Positions 26,999 to 37,041 of a stretch of DNA of 64,000 bases are shown here, piece after piece; within the stretch, counting starts at the first letter, position 1, and each line of letters begins with the position of its first letter. A program made the translations under genes and the position numbers. The notes beneath the pieces are model-generated. The model was not told the DNA's origin. It ran no database searches and saw nothing but the letters and a program-made list of their open reading frames with translations. Source of the DNA: Winogradskyella echinorum. Lineage in GTDB: Bacteria; Bacteroidota; Bacteroidia; Flavobacteriales; Flavobacteriaceae. The DNA lies in NCBI RefSeq assembly GCF_014297365.1, contig NZ_JACOQD010000001.1:62001-126000 (forward strand). Direction: 5' to 3'.

Positions 26999-29900
26999 CT
27001 AATTATCGTCTGTTTCGATTGATGAATTTGTTTTTGCTTCTTCAGCTTTTATTTTATTTAACTCAGTTCTTGCTTCTTGTGCAACATCATCAAAATCTGG
27101 AAAATTCGATATCACACTTTCTAATATATAGGTGGCTTGAAAAGCGTCTCCTAAAGCATAGAAATTTTTAGCCATTACTACCAAACCTTTAGCGCTGTAG
27201 TATTTGTAACTACTATAATCTTTCGCTAATTTTTGAATGGTGGCATTAGAGGCTTCATACTTACCTTCCTTGTTTTTAAAATATCCATTGTAGAATAATG
27301 CTTCAGCAGCAACACTACCAGTTGCAATTTTTTCTACATCTGCATAAGCGTCTTTTGCTTTAGCTTCGTTACCAGTCTTAATAGCCGAACGTGCAATAAT
27401 AATTTTAGCATCGCTCATTACTTTTTTATCTAATTTAGAGTTACCCAAAACTTTCTCAGCATAAACCTCAGCATTACTGTAATCTTCAGTTTGGTAATAG
27501 GCATTCATTAAATTAGATTGTGCATACACCACATTTTGAGGATAATCAGCCTCACCTTCTAAACGCTGTAAAATAGGAATTGCTTTAGACCAGTTAGAAT
27601 TAGTTAAATAAGTTTCGCATAATTTCACTATAGCTTGCTCTGTGTATTCACTTTTAGAAGCATCAACTACATACTCATAGTGTGGTTGCGCATTATCAAA
27701 CAAGTCTTTTTTGTAATACATCTGCGCTAAATAGAAATGAGATTTTAAAGCATGTATACCTCTTGGAAATTGATTAAGATACTTATTAAATTGTCGGATA
27801 GCTTTATCAGTATCGTTATCTAAATATGGTTTTTCTGCCGCTAAATACATGGTATTATCTAGTTCTACATCTGTAACCTCAACATAATCTAACGATTTTA
27901 CCCAACGTGCATATTCATCTACTCGACCTAAATCTATATAAATTAAACGTGCCGTAGAGACGGCCTGAACAGCTTCACCCGAACCTGGAAAATCCTTAGC
28001 TACTTTTTTAAATTTATTTAATGCGCTCTCATTATCATTTCCATTATAATACACTAAACCTTGGCGCAATAATGCTTTAGATGTAAATGCACTGCGTCTG
28101 TATTCTGAATTTAATCGGTCGTACATTTGCATCGCTTTATCTGTATCTCCAGATTTTACATAAGAATTTGCTAACTCGTACATAGCATCATCTCGTAAAG
28201 CTGATTTAGGATAGCCATCTATAAATGTTTTTAACTCTGAAGTTTTAGTAGAGTTTTTACCCAAATAACCATAACTCATTGCCTTTTGAAAAGACGCATA
28301 GTCTGTTTCAATCTCGTTAATTTGAATCGCTTTATCATAAGCATTAATTGCATTTTGATATTTACTAGACACAAAATAACCATCTGCAACTCTTAAATAA
28401 GCATCATTTCTACGAAGTCTGTCATTAGAATTTTTATCTATAAACTTTTGAAAGTAGTTTGAAGCATTTGCATAATCCTTCAACTTAAAATAGGTATAGC
28501 CTAGATTATAATTTAAATTGTCATTTTCTAGCAAGTCTGAAGATTCTGCTAAACCATTAAATTGCTTAAACCCGATTAAAGCATCGTTATAATTGGTTAA
28601 ATTATATTCTGTTTCTGCTTTCCAAAAAGTTGCTTTAGCCACAAACACTGGTTCTCTAGGCTCTTTTAACGAACTATTAAATAAGTCTAAAGCTTCTCTA
28701 TACTTAGTTTCATTATACAACTCAATACCTCTAAAAAAAGCTACTTTTTGATACGCTACTTTATTTTCGAAACTGTTTTTTCCTTTTAACAAATCTAAAG
28801 CCTCATTATAGTTTTTAGAAGTGATATAAGAATCTATCAACAGCGTTTCAATTTCTTCTCTGTAACTTGTCTCTGGATATTTCTCTAAATAACCAGCTAA
28901 AACCTGAGGAACAGATTGATATGGATTTCCAATCTCATAACTAATTTTAGCATAATTTAGCCATGCATCCTCTTGTATTTGCACATCATAGTCCATTTGT
29001 GATGCATTTCTAAAGGCGTTTAATGCTTCTGGTTTTTTATCTAGATTGATATAACTTTCACCCAAATGATAGTATGCATTTTGGGCTACAGAGTTATTAC
29101 CATCTATAATTTTATTAAACTCAGATATAGCCGATTCAAAATCATTTTGTTTGTAATGCGCGTAGCCTAATTGATAGTAATCGGTATTATTCCACTTACC
29201 ACCTTTACCTTTATATGCTTTTAAATATGGTATGGCTTCAGCGTATTTCTGAAGGTTAAAATAACTTTCTCCGATAATTTTAGATAATTCAGATTCTTCA
29301 TCACCTCTACTCTTTGGTAATTGCTCTTCTGCTAATTCTATGGCTTTTTCAAACTTCCCTAATTTAAAGTTTAAATCGGCTTGGTAATACGATAGTTTCT
29401 CTTTGTATTTTTCGTTATCGCTAACCTGGTCAAAATATTCATTGGCTGTATCGTAATCATCACCTTCATACGCCATATAACCAATATAATATTTGGCTTG
29501 TGAACCATATTCTTGAGAATTAACGACACGGTTTAAATACTTGGTCGCTTCTTTTTTACTTCCTGTAGCATAATAACTATAACCATAATTAAAATTAAAT
29601 CGATCGCGTTCTGAACGTGCAATGCTGCGCTCTTCTACTTTATCATACCATTTGCGAGCATAGGCATACTTTGAATTTTCAAAATAATAGTCCGCTACAT
29701 CTAAAAATGCAGTATTTCGTTTGGTGCTTGTTGGATACTCTTCAACAAAATCGGCAATTAAATCGTCTGCGTTATTCTGATTTAATCGTACAGCGCAATT
29801 AGCTATGTAATAGGCACAATCTGATTTTATGGTAACATCACTTGTGTTGTACTCAATATCGTCAAACAAGGACTGAGCCGCTTTATATTGCTTATTGTTG

Positions 29901-30022
29901 TATAAGGTTAATGCTTTCTGATAATCTTGTAAATCACTAGTATATATAGCCGATTTTTGCGCTATAGCAAGTGATGAAACTAAAAGAAAAACGATGAGGA
30001 CTTGTCTTTTTAATAATAGCAT
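26999..30022 (-). CDS. Large exported tetratricopeptide-repeat protein
   Basis: This 1007-residue protein has a signal peptide (VFLLVSSLAIAQ), followed almost entirely by TPR units of about 34 residues (for example YYQLGYAHYKQNDFESAISE, AYYHLGESYINLDKKPEALN, ALLRQGLVYYNGNDNESALN). Such proteins are scaffolds for protein interactions in the periplasm. The gene is followed by the outer-membrane barrel protein, a pairing that suggests a functional link. A clear TAnnTTTG promoter lies upstream. The short C-terminal tail is acidic (SIETDDN). Exact role unknown. Confidence 0.88.
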   Translation of the reverse strand: MLLLKRQVLIVFLLVSSLAIAQKSAIYTSDLQDYQKALTLYNNKQYKAAQSLFDDIEYNTSDVTIKSDCAYYIANCAVRLNQNNADDLIADFVEEYPTSTKRNTAFLDVADYYFENSKYAYARKWYDKVEERSIARSERDRFNFNYGYSYYATGSKKEATKYLNRVVNSQEYGSQAKYYIGYMAYEGDDYDTANEYFDQVSDNEKYKEKLSYYQADLNFKLGKFEKAIELAEEQLPKSRGDEESELSKIIGESYFNLQKYAEAIPYLKAYKGKGGKWNNTDYYQLGYAHYKQNDFESAISEFNKIIDGNNSVAQNAYYHLGESYINLDKKPEALNAFRNASQMDYDVQIQEDAWLNYAKISYEIGNPYQSVPQVLAGYLEKYPETSYREEIETLLIDSYITSKNYNEALDLLKGKNSFENKVAYQKVAFFRGIELYNETKYREALDLFNSSLKEPREPVFVAKATFWKAETEYNLTNYNDALIGFKQFNGLAESSDLLENDNLNYNLGYTYFKLKDYANASNYFQKFIDKNSNDRLRRNDAYLRVADGYFVSSKYQNAINAYDKAIQINEIETDYASFQKAMSYGYLGKNSTKTSELKTFIDGYPKSALRDDAMYELANSYVKSGDTDKAMQMYDRLNSEYRRSAFTSKALLRQGLVYYNGNDNESALNKFKKVAKDFPGSGEAVQAVSTARLIYIDLGRVDEYARWVKSLDYVEVTDVELDNTMYLAAEKPYLDNDTDKAIRQFNKYLNQFPRGIHALKSHFYLAQMYYKKDLFDNAQPHYEYVVDASKSEYTEQAIVKLCETYLTNSNWSKAIPILQRLEGEADYPQNVVYAQSNLMNAYYQTEDYSNAEVYAEKVLGNSKLDKKVMSDAKIIIARSAIKTGNEAKAKDAYADVEKIATGSVAAEALFYNGYFKNKEGKYEASNATIQKLAKDYSSYKYYSAKGLVVMAKNFYALGDAFQATYILESVISNFPDFDDVAQEARTELNKIKAEEAKTNSSIETDDN

Positions 30023-30055
30023 TAGCTTCGTTTTTTGATTATTTTATTGATGATT

Positions 30056-30063
30056 CAAATATA
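30056..30063 (-). promoter_or_regulatory. Promoter -7 box of the TPR gene
   Basis: Minus strand reads TATATTTG, an exact TAnnTTTG match, about 33 bases before the TPR start codon. Confidence 0.55.
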
Positions 30064-30238
30064 ATTCAATACAAAATCTATAACGATAGAAATTCTGTAT
30101 AATTATAAACCGACTTATTAAATGTTAAAATTGATTACACATTAAATAAAAAAATTCTGCGTTAATCTATTTAATGTTGATTTGATATTTGATTTTATTA
30201 ATAATACATTTACACTTATCAAATTTTAAGCCATAAAT

Positions 30239-30922
30239 ATGTCTGAAACGGTTCTACAACTAAAAGATGCAACGATATACCAGGGAGAGAGCATGGTGCT
30301 TTCAAATGTAAATTTTGAAATGCAAAAGGGAGATTTTGTTTATCTTATAGGTAAAACAGGAAGTGGTAAGAGTAGCTTTATGAAAACACTTTATGGTGAT
30401 TTAGAGCTTTCTGAAGGTGAAGGGTCTGTTGTGGATTTTAATCTCAGAACCATGAAAGAGAGTGACATACCATTTCTGAGGCGAAAGTTGGGTATTGTTT
30501 TTCAGGATTTTAAGCTGTTACCAGACCGTACAATTATTGGTAATTTAGAATTTGTTCTTAAAGCGACTGGCTGGAAAGAAAAAGACCGAATTAAAGACCG
30601 TATTGATGATGTTTTAGATAAAGTTGCCATGAAAACAAAAGGCTTTAAATATCCTCATGAGCTTTCTGGTGGCGAACAACAACGTATTGCTATTGCACGT
30701 GCTTTATTAAACGATCCAGAACTTATTTTAGCTGACGAACCAACCGGTAATTTAGATCCTCAGACCAGTATTGAGGTTATGGAAGTTTTGCAAGACATTA
30801 ATAAAAATGGTAATACTATTTTAATGGCTACACACGATTATGCTTTACTCCTAAAATATCCTAGTAAAACTTTAAAATGTGATGAGAATAAGGTATTTGA
30901 GGTTGTACAACGAAAGAGCTAA
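30239..30922 (+). CDS. ftsE: FtsE-like ABC transporter ATP-binding protein
   Basis: This 227-residue ABC ATPase has Walker [10 protein letters not shown] (about 38-46), a Q-loop in [12 protein letters not shown], signature LSGGEQQR, Walker [13 protein letters not shown] and an H-loop in ATHDY. The Q-loop FKLLPDRT and overall length are those of FtsE. FtsE works with FtsX to activate peptidoglycan hydrolases during division. No ftsX gene lies in the window. The methyltransferase gene 5 bases downstream may share its transcript but has no evident functional link. Confidence 0.88.
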   Translation: MSETVLQLKDATIYQGESMVLSNVNFEMQKGDFVYLIGKTGSGKSSFMKTLYGDLELSEGEGSVVDFNLRTMKESDIPFLRRKLGIVFQDFKLLPDRTIIGNLEFVLKATGWKEKDRIKDRIDDVLDKVAMKTKGFKYPHELSGGEQQRIAIARALLNDPELILADEPTGNLDPQTSIEVMEVLQDINKNGNTILMATHDYALLLKYPSKTLKCDENKVFEVVQRKS

Positions 30923-30927
30923 CGGCT

Positions 30928-31656
30928 ATGTATAAAAGCTTAAAGAAAGTTGCAAACTTTATAATCCCTAAGCAAGTTTTACGTAAAAATGAGATTTTTT
31001 TAAGAAAACTCATTAGTATTAAGTATAAAGGCAAAAAGCACAAATGCAACATCTGCAACTTTCAACTAAAGCAATTCATTGAATTAAAAAACAACGATTT
31101 ACTATGTCCAAGATGTGGTAGTCGTAGTAGAACAAGAAGATTGTTCCTTCAATTGGAAAAAAGCAATTTACTAAGCGGACAAGTTTTGCATTTTTCACCA
31201 CCACGTTCCCTATTTGAAAAGTTAAAAAAACAAAAAGGCTTAAGTTATTTTGGTTCTGATTTTGAAAATGAATTCTTAGCTGATCATAACTATGATATTA
31301 CATCTATAACACGTGAGTCTAATTTCTTTGATTTTATTATATGTTACCATGTATTAGAGCATATAGAAAATGACCAAGCAGCAATGAAGGAATTATATCG
31401 CGTATTAAAACCCTCAGGAAGCTGCTATATACAAACCCCTTTTAAAGAAGGTGATATTTATGAAGATATAAAAATTACAACGCCAAAAGAACGAAAAAAG
31501 GCATTTGGGCAAGAAGACCATGTTAGAATTTACTCTATTAACGGTTTAAAAAAAAGACTAGAATCAGTAGGTTTTATGGTTGAAACTAAGATTTATGAAA
31601 ATGATTTTTATTTAGGTCTAAAAAACGAAACCGTAATCGTAGCAAGGAAAAATTAA
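30928..31656 (+). CDS. SAM-dependent methyltransferase with N-terminal zinc ribbon
   Basis: This 242-residue protein begins with a basic stretch and a zinc-ribbon-like CNICNFQLKQF ... LCPRCGSRSRTRR (about 41-72). A methyltransferase type 11 core follows, with VLHFSPPRSLFEKL, a divergent motif I, and DFIICYHVLEHIENDQAAMKELYRVLKPSG (about 132-161). The VLEHI and LKPSG blocks are typical of methyltransferases in surface-glycan clusters. It begins the polysaccharide region and follows ftsE by 5 bases. The acceptor is unknown. Confidence 0.88.
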   Translation: MYKSLKKVANFIIPKQVLRKNEIFLRKLISIKYKGKKHKCNICNFQLKQFIELKNNDLLCPRCGSRSRTRRLFLQLEKSNLLSGQVLHFSPPRSLFEKLKKQKGLSYFGSDFENEFLADHNYDITSITRESNFFDFIICYHVLEHIENDQAAMKELYRVLKPSGSCYIQTPFKEGDIYEDIKITTPKERKKAFGQEDHVRIYSINGLKKRLESVGFMVETKIYENDFYLGLKNETVIVARKN

Positions 31657-31664
31657 AATTGTTC

Positions 31665-32486
31665 TTACTTCTTATACACATGTGGGTTTTTACGCACTCC
31701 TTTTTTAAATACTTTACGAAGTAACATTCTCACTTTTGAGTCTAGATCTAAAACGAAATTAGTAAACGTATCTTCTGGTCTTCCTCTAAATTTTGTAACA
31801 TGAAATTTATCTTTCTCTCTCAATGGTGACTCACTAAAATAATAATTAGAAAGACAACATCTACTTTTATCTACAGTTACTTTATTTACGGAATGCCAAG
31901 ACAAATCATGCGTTGCCATAACTACTAACCTATTAAATTTACTCTCTATTGTAACCGCTTCTTTTTTAGGTCCATTGGGCCACAATTCTAAATGACCTCC
32001 ATTTTCCGTTTCCCAATTTGGTGTTACATAATACAAAAGATTTAAAACACGCCATCTTAAACGCTCTGCATCATGCGAGTTATCTAAGTGAGGGTGCAAA
32101 AAATTATTTTGAGCCATTAAGGAAATACCACCAGCATAAAGTGATTCGTCTGCGTATAGTGAATTAATACTGCAAATTTCACCAATTATATCTACCACTT
32201 TTTTATCCTGAAATGCATACAACACATCTTCTAATAATTTATGATGTTTATCCATTTGAGCAGAAACATATTTAAATTCCCTGAGGCTCTTTAAACAACG
32301 CATTTCGGATGATTTCGGAAAAACTTTAAAACACGCCTCTGCAATCTCTTTTGGTAATAAATCATCTATATAGAAAAAACCAATTTTTTCTTTAGAGTTT
32401 TTAAACTGCTCTATAAGATTTGCCTTTTCACTATAAATTTTATTGTAAATAAGATTAGAAACATCTTCCGTTTTCGGCATCACCAT
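31665..32486 (-). CDS. 2-oxoglutarate/Fe(II)-dependent oxygenase
   Basis: This 273-residue double-stranded beta-helix protein has the iron-binding HLD motif in LHPHLDNSHD (about 144-153) and the distal His in ATHDLSWHSVNKV, followed by an Arg in KSRCCLSNYYFS that can bind 2-oxoglutarate. This is the prolyl-4-hydroxylase-like 2OG-FeII_Oxy_3 arrangement. Such enzymes are common in capsule and LPS clusters and may hydroxylate a sugar, lipid or protein. It is a single gene between plus-strand neighbours. An alternative Met is two codons in. Confidence 0.86.
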   Translation of the reverse strand: MVMPKTEDVSNLIYNKIYSEKANLIEQFKNSKEKIGFFYIDDLLPKEIAEACFKVFPKSSEMRCLKSLREFKYVSAQMDKHHKLLEDVLYAFQDKKVVDIIGEICSINSLYADESLYAGGISLMAQNNFLHPHLDNSHDAERLRWRVLNLLYYVTPNWETENGGHLELWPNGPKKEAVTIESKFNRLVVMATHDLSWHSVNKVTVDKSRCCLSNYYFSESPLREKDKFHVTKFRGRPEDTFTNFVLDLDSKVRMLLRKVFKKGVRKNPHVYKK

Positions 32487-32562
32487 ACTAGTAGAATTTT
32501 TATTGCTGCAATTTAACGTTTTTAATTAAAAAATGTATTTTTAACCTCAGACTAAATGCTTT

Positions 32563-33456
32563 ATGATTTCAGTATTAATTCCTGTTTATAATTATAATAT
32601 TACTGATCTGGTTAAAGACATTCACGGTCAAATAAGTGATTGTAAAGTTCCATTTGAAATTATTGTTTTAGAAGATGGTTCTTCTCAAGAAAACATAAAT
32701 AAAGTTATAAGTTCCTTATCTCATTTAGAATTAATCAGTTTAAAACATAATATTGGAAGAGTAGCTGCCAGACAAGAACTTTGTAATAAAGCAAAATATG
32801 AATATTTATTATTTATCGATGCTGATGTAATTCCTAAATCTGAAAATTATATAAAAAACTACTTAGATGTACTCAACAGTAATTATGATGTAATTTATGG
32901 GGGTTTTGCATATAATACCATAAAGCCGAAGCCAAATTTTATGCTACGTTGGACGTATGGGAAATCTAATGAAGAAGTACCTGCCAAAATCCGTAACTTA
33001 AAACCGTACAAGGTAACTATCTCAGCTAATTTTTTGATTAAGAGAAAAATTTTTAATCTTATTAATTCTAAAATAGATTATAAAGGTTATGGGCTTGACA
33101 ATTATTTTGGAGCTTCATTAAAAAGTAATCAAATAAAAGTGTATCACATAGATAACGAAGTTTATCATATAGGTATTGAAGAAAGTGTTTTATACATTCA
33201 AAAGAAAGAAAAGGCTGCAGAAACCTTAATAACCCTATATCGAGAAAATAAAATAAATAATCATCAAAATGATTTACTTAAATTATTTAAAAAATTGAAA
33301 CGTTATAAATTAAACTATATAGCTTCTGGTTTTTATAAAATTTTTAAAAACTTACTAAAACGTAATTTAACAAGTAGTAAACCTTCAATTAAAATTTTAC
33401 AATTATATAGAATCTCTTATATGTGTTATTTTGATTTAAATGCAAAAACCATATGA
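32563..33456 (+). CDS. Family 2 glycosyltransferase
   Basis: This 297-residue GT-A fold enzyme starts MISVLIPVYNYNITDLV. The nucleotide-binding region contains EIIVLEDGSSQENI, the metal-binding triad LFIDADVIPKSE (DAD, about 87-89), and KVTISANFLIKRKIF. The C-terminal segment is basic and may associate with the membrane. It probably transfers a sugar in the polysaccharide repeat unit. Its stop overlaps the next glycosyltransferase start by 4 bases, indicating coupled translation. Confidence 0.9.
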   Translation: MISVLIPVYNYNITDLVKDIHGQISDCKVPFEIIVLEDGSSQENINKVISSLSHLELISLKHNIGRVAARQELCNKAKYEYLLFIDADVIPKSENYIKNYLDVLNSNYDVIYGGFAYNTIKPKPNFMLRWTYGKSNEEVPAKIRNLKPYKVTISANFLIKRKIFNLINSKIDYKGYGLDNYFGASLKSNQIKVYHIDNEVYHIGIEESVLYIQKKEKAAETLITLYRENKINNHQNDLLKLFKKLKRYKLNYIASGFYKIFKNLLKRNLTSSKPSIKILQLYRISYMCYFDLNAKTI

Positions 33457-34376
33457 AACCATTTTTTTCTATAGTCATATCGGTTTATAATAAGTCCTCT
33501 TATATTGAACAAACTTTAAAAAGTGTTGTTAACCAAACTTTTACGGATTTTGAAATTATTATAGTAGATGATGGTAGCACAGATAATAGTTTAGAAGTTT
33601 TAAAAGGTTTTACGGATAATAGAATTTCTGTTTTCACCACAGAAAATCAAGGCGTATCAGCAGCTAGAAACTTTGGTATATTAAAGGCAGAAGCTGCTTA
33701 TATTGCTTTATTGGACGGAGATGACACTTGGAAAATAGATTATCTTGAATGTTTACACAAAGCCATTTTAAAATTTCCAGATAAAAAAATTTTCACAGTT
33801 CATGTTGCCCAAAACTATGGTCATAAAATCGTGCCTTTAAATTATAGTTTTAAACAAGATAAGCTTTATGGTATACATAACTTTTTTGAGGCAAGTCAAA
33901 AATATTCTATTTTAACAAGTTCTAGTATTGTCTTTAATAAATCCATTTTAAAAAAAACTGGCCTTTTTGATACATCCATAGTTTCAGGTGAAGATGTAGA
34001 TATGTGGATTCGTTTTGGATTATTTTTTGACGTCGTCTTTATTAACAAACTATTAGTTCTTTATAATTATAATCCATTAAGCTTATCTAACACTACTTTT
34101 GACCTTAGTAAAAAGCCAAAATTTGATAAATATTTAAATGAAGAAAAAGGGGATAAATTTTTAAAAACCTTTTTAGATCGAAATCGCTATTCAATGGCTA
34201 TTATGGGCAAATTACAAAATGATAAAAAAAGTTTCAATTATTATCGCAATCACCTTGATATAAAAAGCTTAAATACAAGGCGAAAAATTTTATTAAAAAG
34301 TCCTAAATGGTTATTACAGTTTTTGCTTAAAATATTATCACTTAAAGGAGAAAAATTATACTATCCAAATAATTGA
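33453..34376 (+). CDS. Family 2 glycosyltransferase
   Basis: This 307-residue GT2 enzyme has FSIVISVYNKSSYIEQTLKS, IIIVDDGSTDNSLEVL, GVSAARNFG and the DxD-type LLDGDDTW, a textbook set of GT-A motifs. VSGEDVDMWIRFG lies in the acceptor region. It overlaps the preceding GT2 by 4 bases. Its 3' end runs 16 bases into the convergent FdtA-like gene, leaving no room for a terminator. Confidence 0.92.
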   Translation: MKPFFSIVISVYNKSSYIEQTLKSVVNQTFTDFEIIIVDDGSTDNSLEVLKGFTDNRISVFTTENQGVSAARNFGILKAEAAYIALLDGDDTWKIDYLECLHKAILKFPDKKIFTVHVAQNYGHKIVPLNYSFKQDKLYGIHNFFEASQKYSILTSSSIVFNKSILKKTGLFDTSIVSGEDVDMWIRFGLFFDVVFINKLLVLYNYNPLSLSNTTFDLSKKPKFDKYLNEEKGDKFLKTFLDRNRYSMAIMGKLQNDKKSFNYYRNHLDIKSLNTRRKILLKSPKWLLQFLLKILSLKGEKLYYPNN

Positions 34377-34768
34377 TTTTTATAGACCCTATAATCACGT
34401 ATATATTCAGCTTCATCATAAGCTGTAGAAGCCAAAACCAAACATACAGCACCTGAAGAAAAATTATCAATTTCCCTCCAAATATGTGTAGGAATATATA
34501 AACCTTGGTTAGGCTTATTAAGCATTACTCTTTTTTTAGTTTTACCATCATCTACAACCACCTCAAAACTTCCACTTAGAGCAATAATTACAGATTGTTG
34601 CTCTTTGTGAGCATGTCCTCCTCTGCTACTTTCAGTTGGCACATCGTACAAATAGTAAACACGTTTTATAGCAAAAGGAATGACATCTTTTTCTATAACC
34701 GCTAAAAATCCACGCTCATCATGTACTTTAGGGATATCTACTAAATTAACGTTATCTACTGTATTCAT
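34361..34768 (-). CDS. FdtA-like cupin, dTDP-4-keto-6-deoxyhexose 3,4-ketoisomerase
   Basis: This small cupin has KRVYYLYDVPTESSRGGHAHKEQ, SGSFEVVVDDG and GLYIPTHIWREI, the blocks of FdtA/QdtA-type enzymes that convert dTDP-4-keto-6-deoxyglucose to the 3-keto isomer. I use the ATG at 34766-34768 (MNTVDN), because the longer form at 34798 would overlap the glycosyltransferase gene by 22 bases. With the aminotransferase at 39650 it suggests synthesis of a 3-amino-3,6-dideoxyhexose such as Fuc3N or Qui3N. Whether the product is galacto- or gluco-configured cannot be decided. It overlaps the convergent GT2 gene. Confidence 0.87.
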   Translation of the reverse strand: MNTVDNVNLVDIPKVHDERGFLAVIEKDVIPFAIKRVYYLYDVPTESSRGGHAHKEQQSVIIALSGSFEVVVDDGKTKKRVMLNKPNQGLYIPTHIWREIDNFSSGAVCLVLASTAYDEAEYIRDYRVYKNQLFG

Positions 34769-34776
34769 GTTAGGAT

Positions 34777-35859
34777 TTACTTTAATATGGATTGCCATTC
34801 TTTTACTATATTTTCTTTAGTAAAATGAGCAACACTATTTTTAGAATTATGTTTACAATGTAAGTATAATTCTTTATCTTCTATAAATCGGTTCATGGCT
34901 TCTGCCAATGCATCAGGATTATTATTTTCAATTAATAGTCCGTTAGATTTATTTTGAATTATTTCATTTGGTCCAGATTTACAATCTACAGATATCACTG
35001 GAGTACCAATTGCAAGAGATTCTATGATTGACCTAGGAAAACCTTCATACCTACTTGTTAATACAGTAAACAAAGCAGACTCTACCACTGCCGAAGGATT
35101 TGGATTATATCCTAAAAACTCAATTCTTGAAGCTAATTTTAAAGTTTCAACTTGCTTTTTTAATTTTTCTAAATCTTTTCCCTCTCCTAAAATTTTAAGC
35201 TTAATATTATGAGTTGGTAAACTTGATTTTGAATATCCCTTTAACAATAAAGAAAGATTTTTTACATCATCATCTAAACGACCAAAAAACAAAATATACT
35301 TTTCATTTGTATTATCCTTTATAATATTCTCTTCTAATGAAACAACATTATAAATTGAAGTTACATTACTCAAATTATAATTTTCTTTTACTTTTTTAGC
35401 AATAGCTTTAGAAACACCAACAATTATATAAGCATTTCCATACATCAATCGTCCTAAAAATCTATTGGAATGAATATACAGACCAAGGTTATAACTACGG
35501 ATACAGTAAATAGTATTTTTTGGATTATAGATAAATTGCGAAATTATAATCTCTTTTATTGTACCTATTCTAGTTCTATTATCAATGACATAATCAAAAC
35601 TATGCTCCTTAAGGTATTTTTTTAATACATGTAACCTTTTTAATCTTCCTAATAACGAATCATTTTTATCTTTAAGCTCACCTAAGTTGAGTAATTTTCC
35701 TTTGTAGGGAAACTCAATATTATTAAGCACACTTACCACATAAACATCATAACCAGCCCCAAAAAGCATTTTGGATAATAAACCAGATGAGCGTTCTGCA
35801 CCTCCCTTGCCTAAAGACATCACTACAATACAAATCTTTTTGTTATTAGCTTTTGGCAT
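34777..35859 (-). CDS. Family 4 glycosyltransferase
   Basis: This 360-residue GT-B fold enzyme starts KICIVVMSLGKGGAERSSGLLSK (the GGAER donor/acceptor loop of GT4). The C-terminal domain holds YILFFGRLDDDVKNLSLLLKG, KILGEGKDLEKL, IEFLGYNPNP and the ExxxxxxxE region LTSRYEGFPRSIIESLAIGTPVI. It is a retaining glycosyltransferase of the surface-polysaccharide cluster, 8 bases before the FdtA-like gene on the same strand. Its start lies 35 bases from a divergent glycosyltransferase gene. Confidence 0.93.
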   Translation of the reverse strand: MPKANNKKICIVVMSLGKGGAERSSGLLSKMLFGAGYDVYVVSVLNNIEFPYKGKLLNLGELKDKNDSLLGRLKRLHVLKKYLKEHSFDYVIDNRTRIGTIKEIIISQFIYNPKNTIYCIRSYNLGLYIHSNRFLGRLMYGNAYIIVGVSKAIAKKVKENYNLSNVTSIYNVVSLEENIIKDNTNEKYILFFGRLDDDVKNLSLLLKGYSKSSLPTHNIKLKILGEGKDLEKLKKQVETLKLASRIEFLGYNPNPSAVVESALFTVLTSRYEGFPRSIIESLAIGTPVISVDCKSGPNEIIQNKSNGLLIENNNPDALAEAMNRFIEDKELYLHCKHNSKNSVAHFTKENIVKEWQSILK

Positions 35860-35894
35860 TAACTAGTATCTTTGAAACAAATATAACGAGTTTA

Positions 35895-37034
35895 ATGAAG
35901 ATTTTATTGGTTGGTGAATATAGTAGGCTTCATAATTCTTTAAAAGAAGGATTAATATTGCTTAACCATGACGTAACAATAGTTGCTACAAAAGATGGCT
36001 TTAAGAATTATGATGTGGATTTACCAATACATAAAAAATACACAAAAGGTTTTTTAAAAAAATTTAAAAATATAATTTATAGGTTGACAAAAATTGACCT
36101 CGAATCGCTCCAAATTAAGAAACAAATCATTAAGCTAAAACCTAAAATTAGTGACTTTGATATTGTGCAATTTATTAATGAAGCTTCTTTTGGATGCACA
36201 GCATCCATTGAAAAAGATATTTTCGATTTAATTTCAACTTGGAATAAAAAAGTATTTCTCTTATCATGTGGTGCTGATTATATAAGTATAAAATATGCAC
36301 ACGACGGCAAACCAAGATATTCAATTCTTACTCCATATTTAAATGGAAAACATCAATTTTTAAGCAATTATGGTTTAAAATTTTTACAACAAGATTTTAT
36401 AGAACTTCATAACCATATTTATCAATCGATTGAAGGTGTTATTGCTTCAGATTTAGATTATCACTTACCATTAAAAAATCATCCTAAATATTTAGGGTTA
36501 ATACCTAATCCAATAAATACAGAAGAATTAGAATTTAAAAAATTGAAAATTGAAGATAAAATTGTGATTTTTCATGGTATTAATTCACATAGTTATTACA
36601 AAAAGGGTAGTGATATTTTTGAAGAAGCTTTATCTATAATAAATCGCAAATATTCTGATAAAATAAAAGTTGTAACCGTAAGAAGTTTGCCTTATAATGA
36701 ATACATAAAATCATATAATGAAGCTCATATAATGTTAGACCAAGTCTATGCTTTCGACCAAGGTTTCAATGCCTTAGAAGCTATGGCGATGGGTAAAGTT
36801 GTATTTACTGGTGCCGAAAAAGAATGGCTAGACTATTATAATCTTATTGATGACGCTGTTGCAATTAACGCTTTACCAGATGCAGAACGTATAGCCAATA
36901 AACTAGAATGGCTGATTACAAACCCTGAAAAAATTATTGATATTTCAATTAATGCTAGGCAGTTTGTAGAAACTTACCATAACCACAAGTATGTTGCTGA
37001 GCAATATTTAAAAACGTGGCAGAAACATTTATAA
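35895..37034 (+). CDS. GT-B type glycosyltransferase
   Basis: The frame opens at 35853, but MKILLVGEYSRLHNSLKEG at 35895 is the natural start because it begins the first Rossmann strand. The protein has 379 residues, with IEDKIVIFHGINSHSYYKKGSDIFEEAL and the donor-site region AHIMLDQVYAFDQGFNALEAMAMGKVVFTG, which is GT4-like. It likely adds one sugar of the repeat unit. It is convergent with the flippase gene. Family assignment is from the C-terminal domain; the N-terminal domain is divergent. Confidence 0.87.
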   Translation: MKILLVGEYSRLHNSLKEGLILLNHDVTIVATKDGFKNYDVDLPIHKKYTKGFLKKFKNIIYRLTKIDLESLQIKKQIIKLKPKISDFDIVQFINEASFGCTASIEKDIFDLISTWNKKVFLLSCGADYISIKYAHDGKPRYSILTPYLNGKHQFLSNYGLKFLQQDFIELHNHIYQSIEGVIASDLDYHLPLKNHPKYLGLIPNPINTEELEFKKLKIEDKIVIFHGINSHSYYKKGSDIFEEALSIINRKYSDKIKVVTVRSLPYNEYIKSYNEAHIMLDQVYAFDQGFNALEAMAMGKVVFTGAEKEWLDYYNLIDDAVAINALPDAERIANKLEWLITNPEKIIDISINARQFVETYHNHKYVAEQYLKTWQKHL

Positions 37035-37041
37035 AAATTAT

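Noticed and set aside
34769..34798. Longer start for the FdtA-like gene
   Set aside because: It would overlap the glycosyltransferase gene by 22 bases and adds residues outside the cupin.
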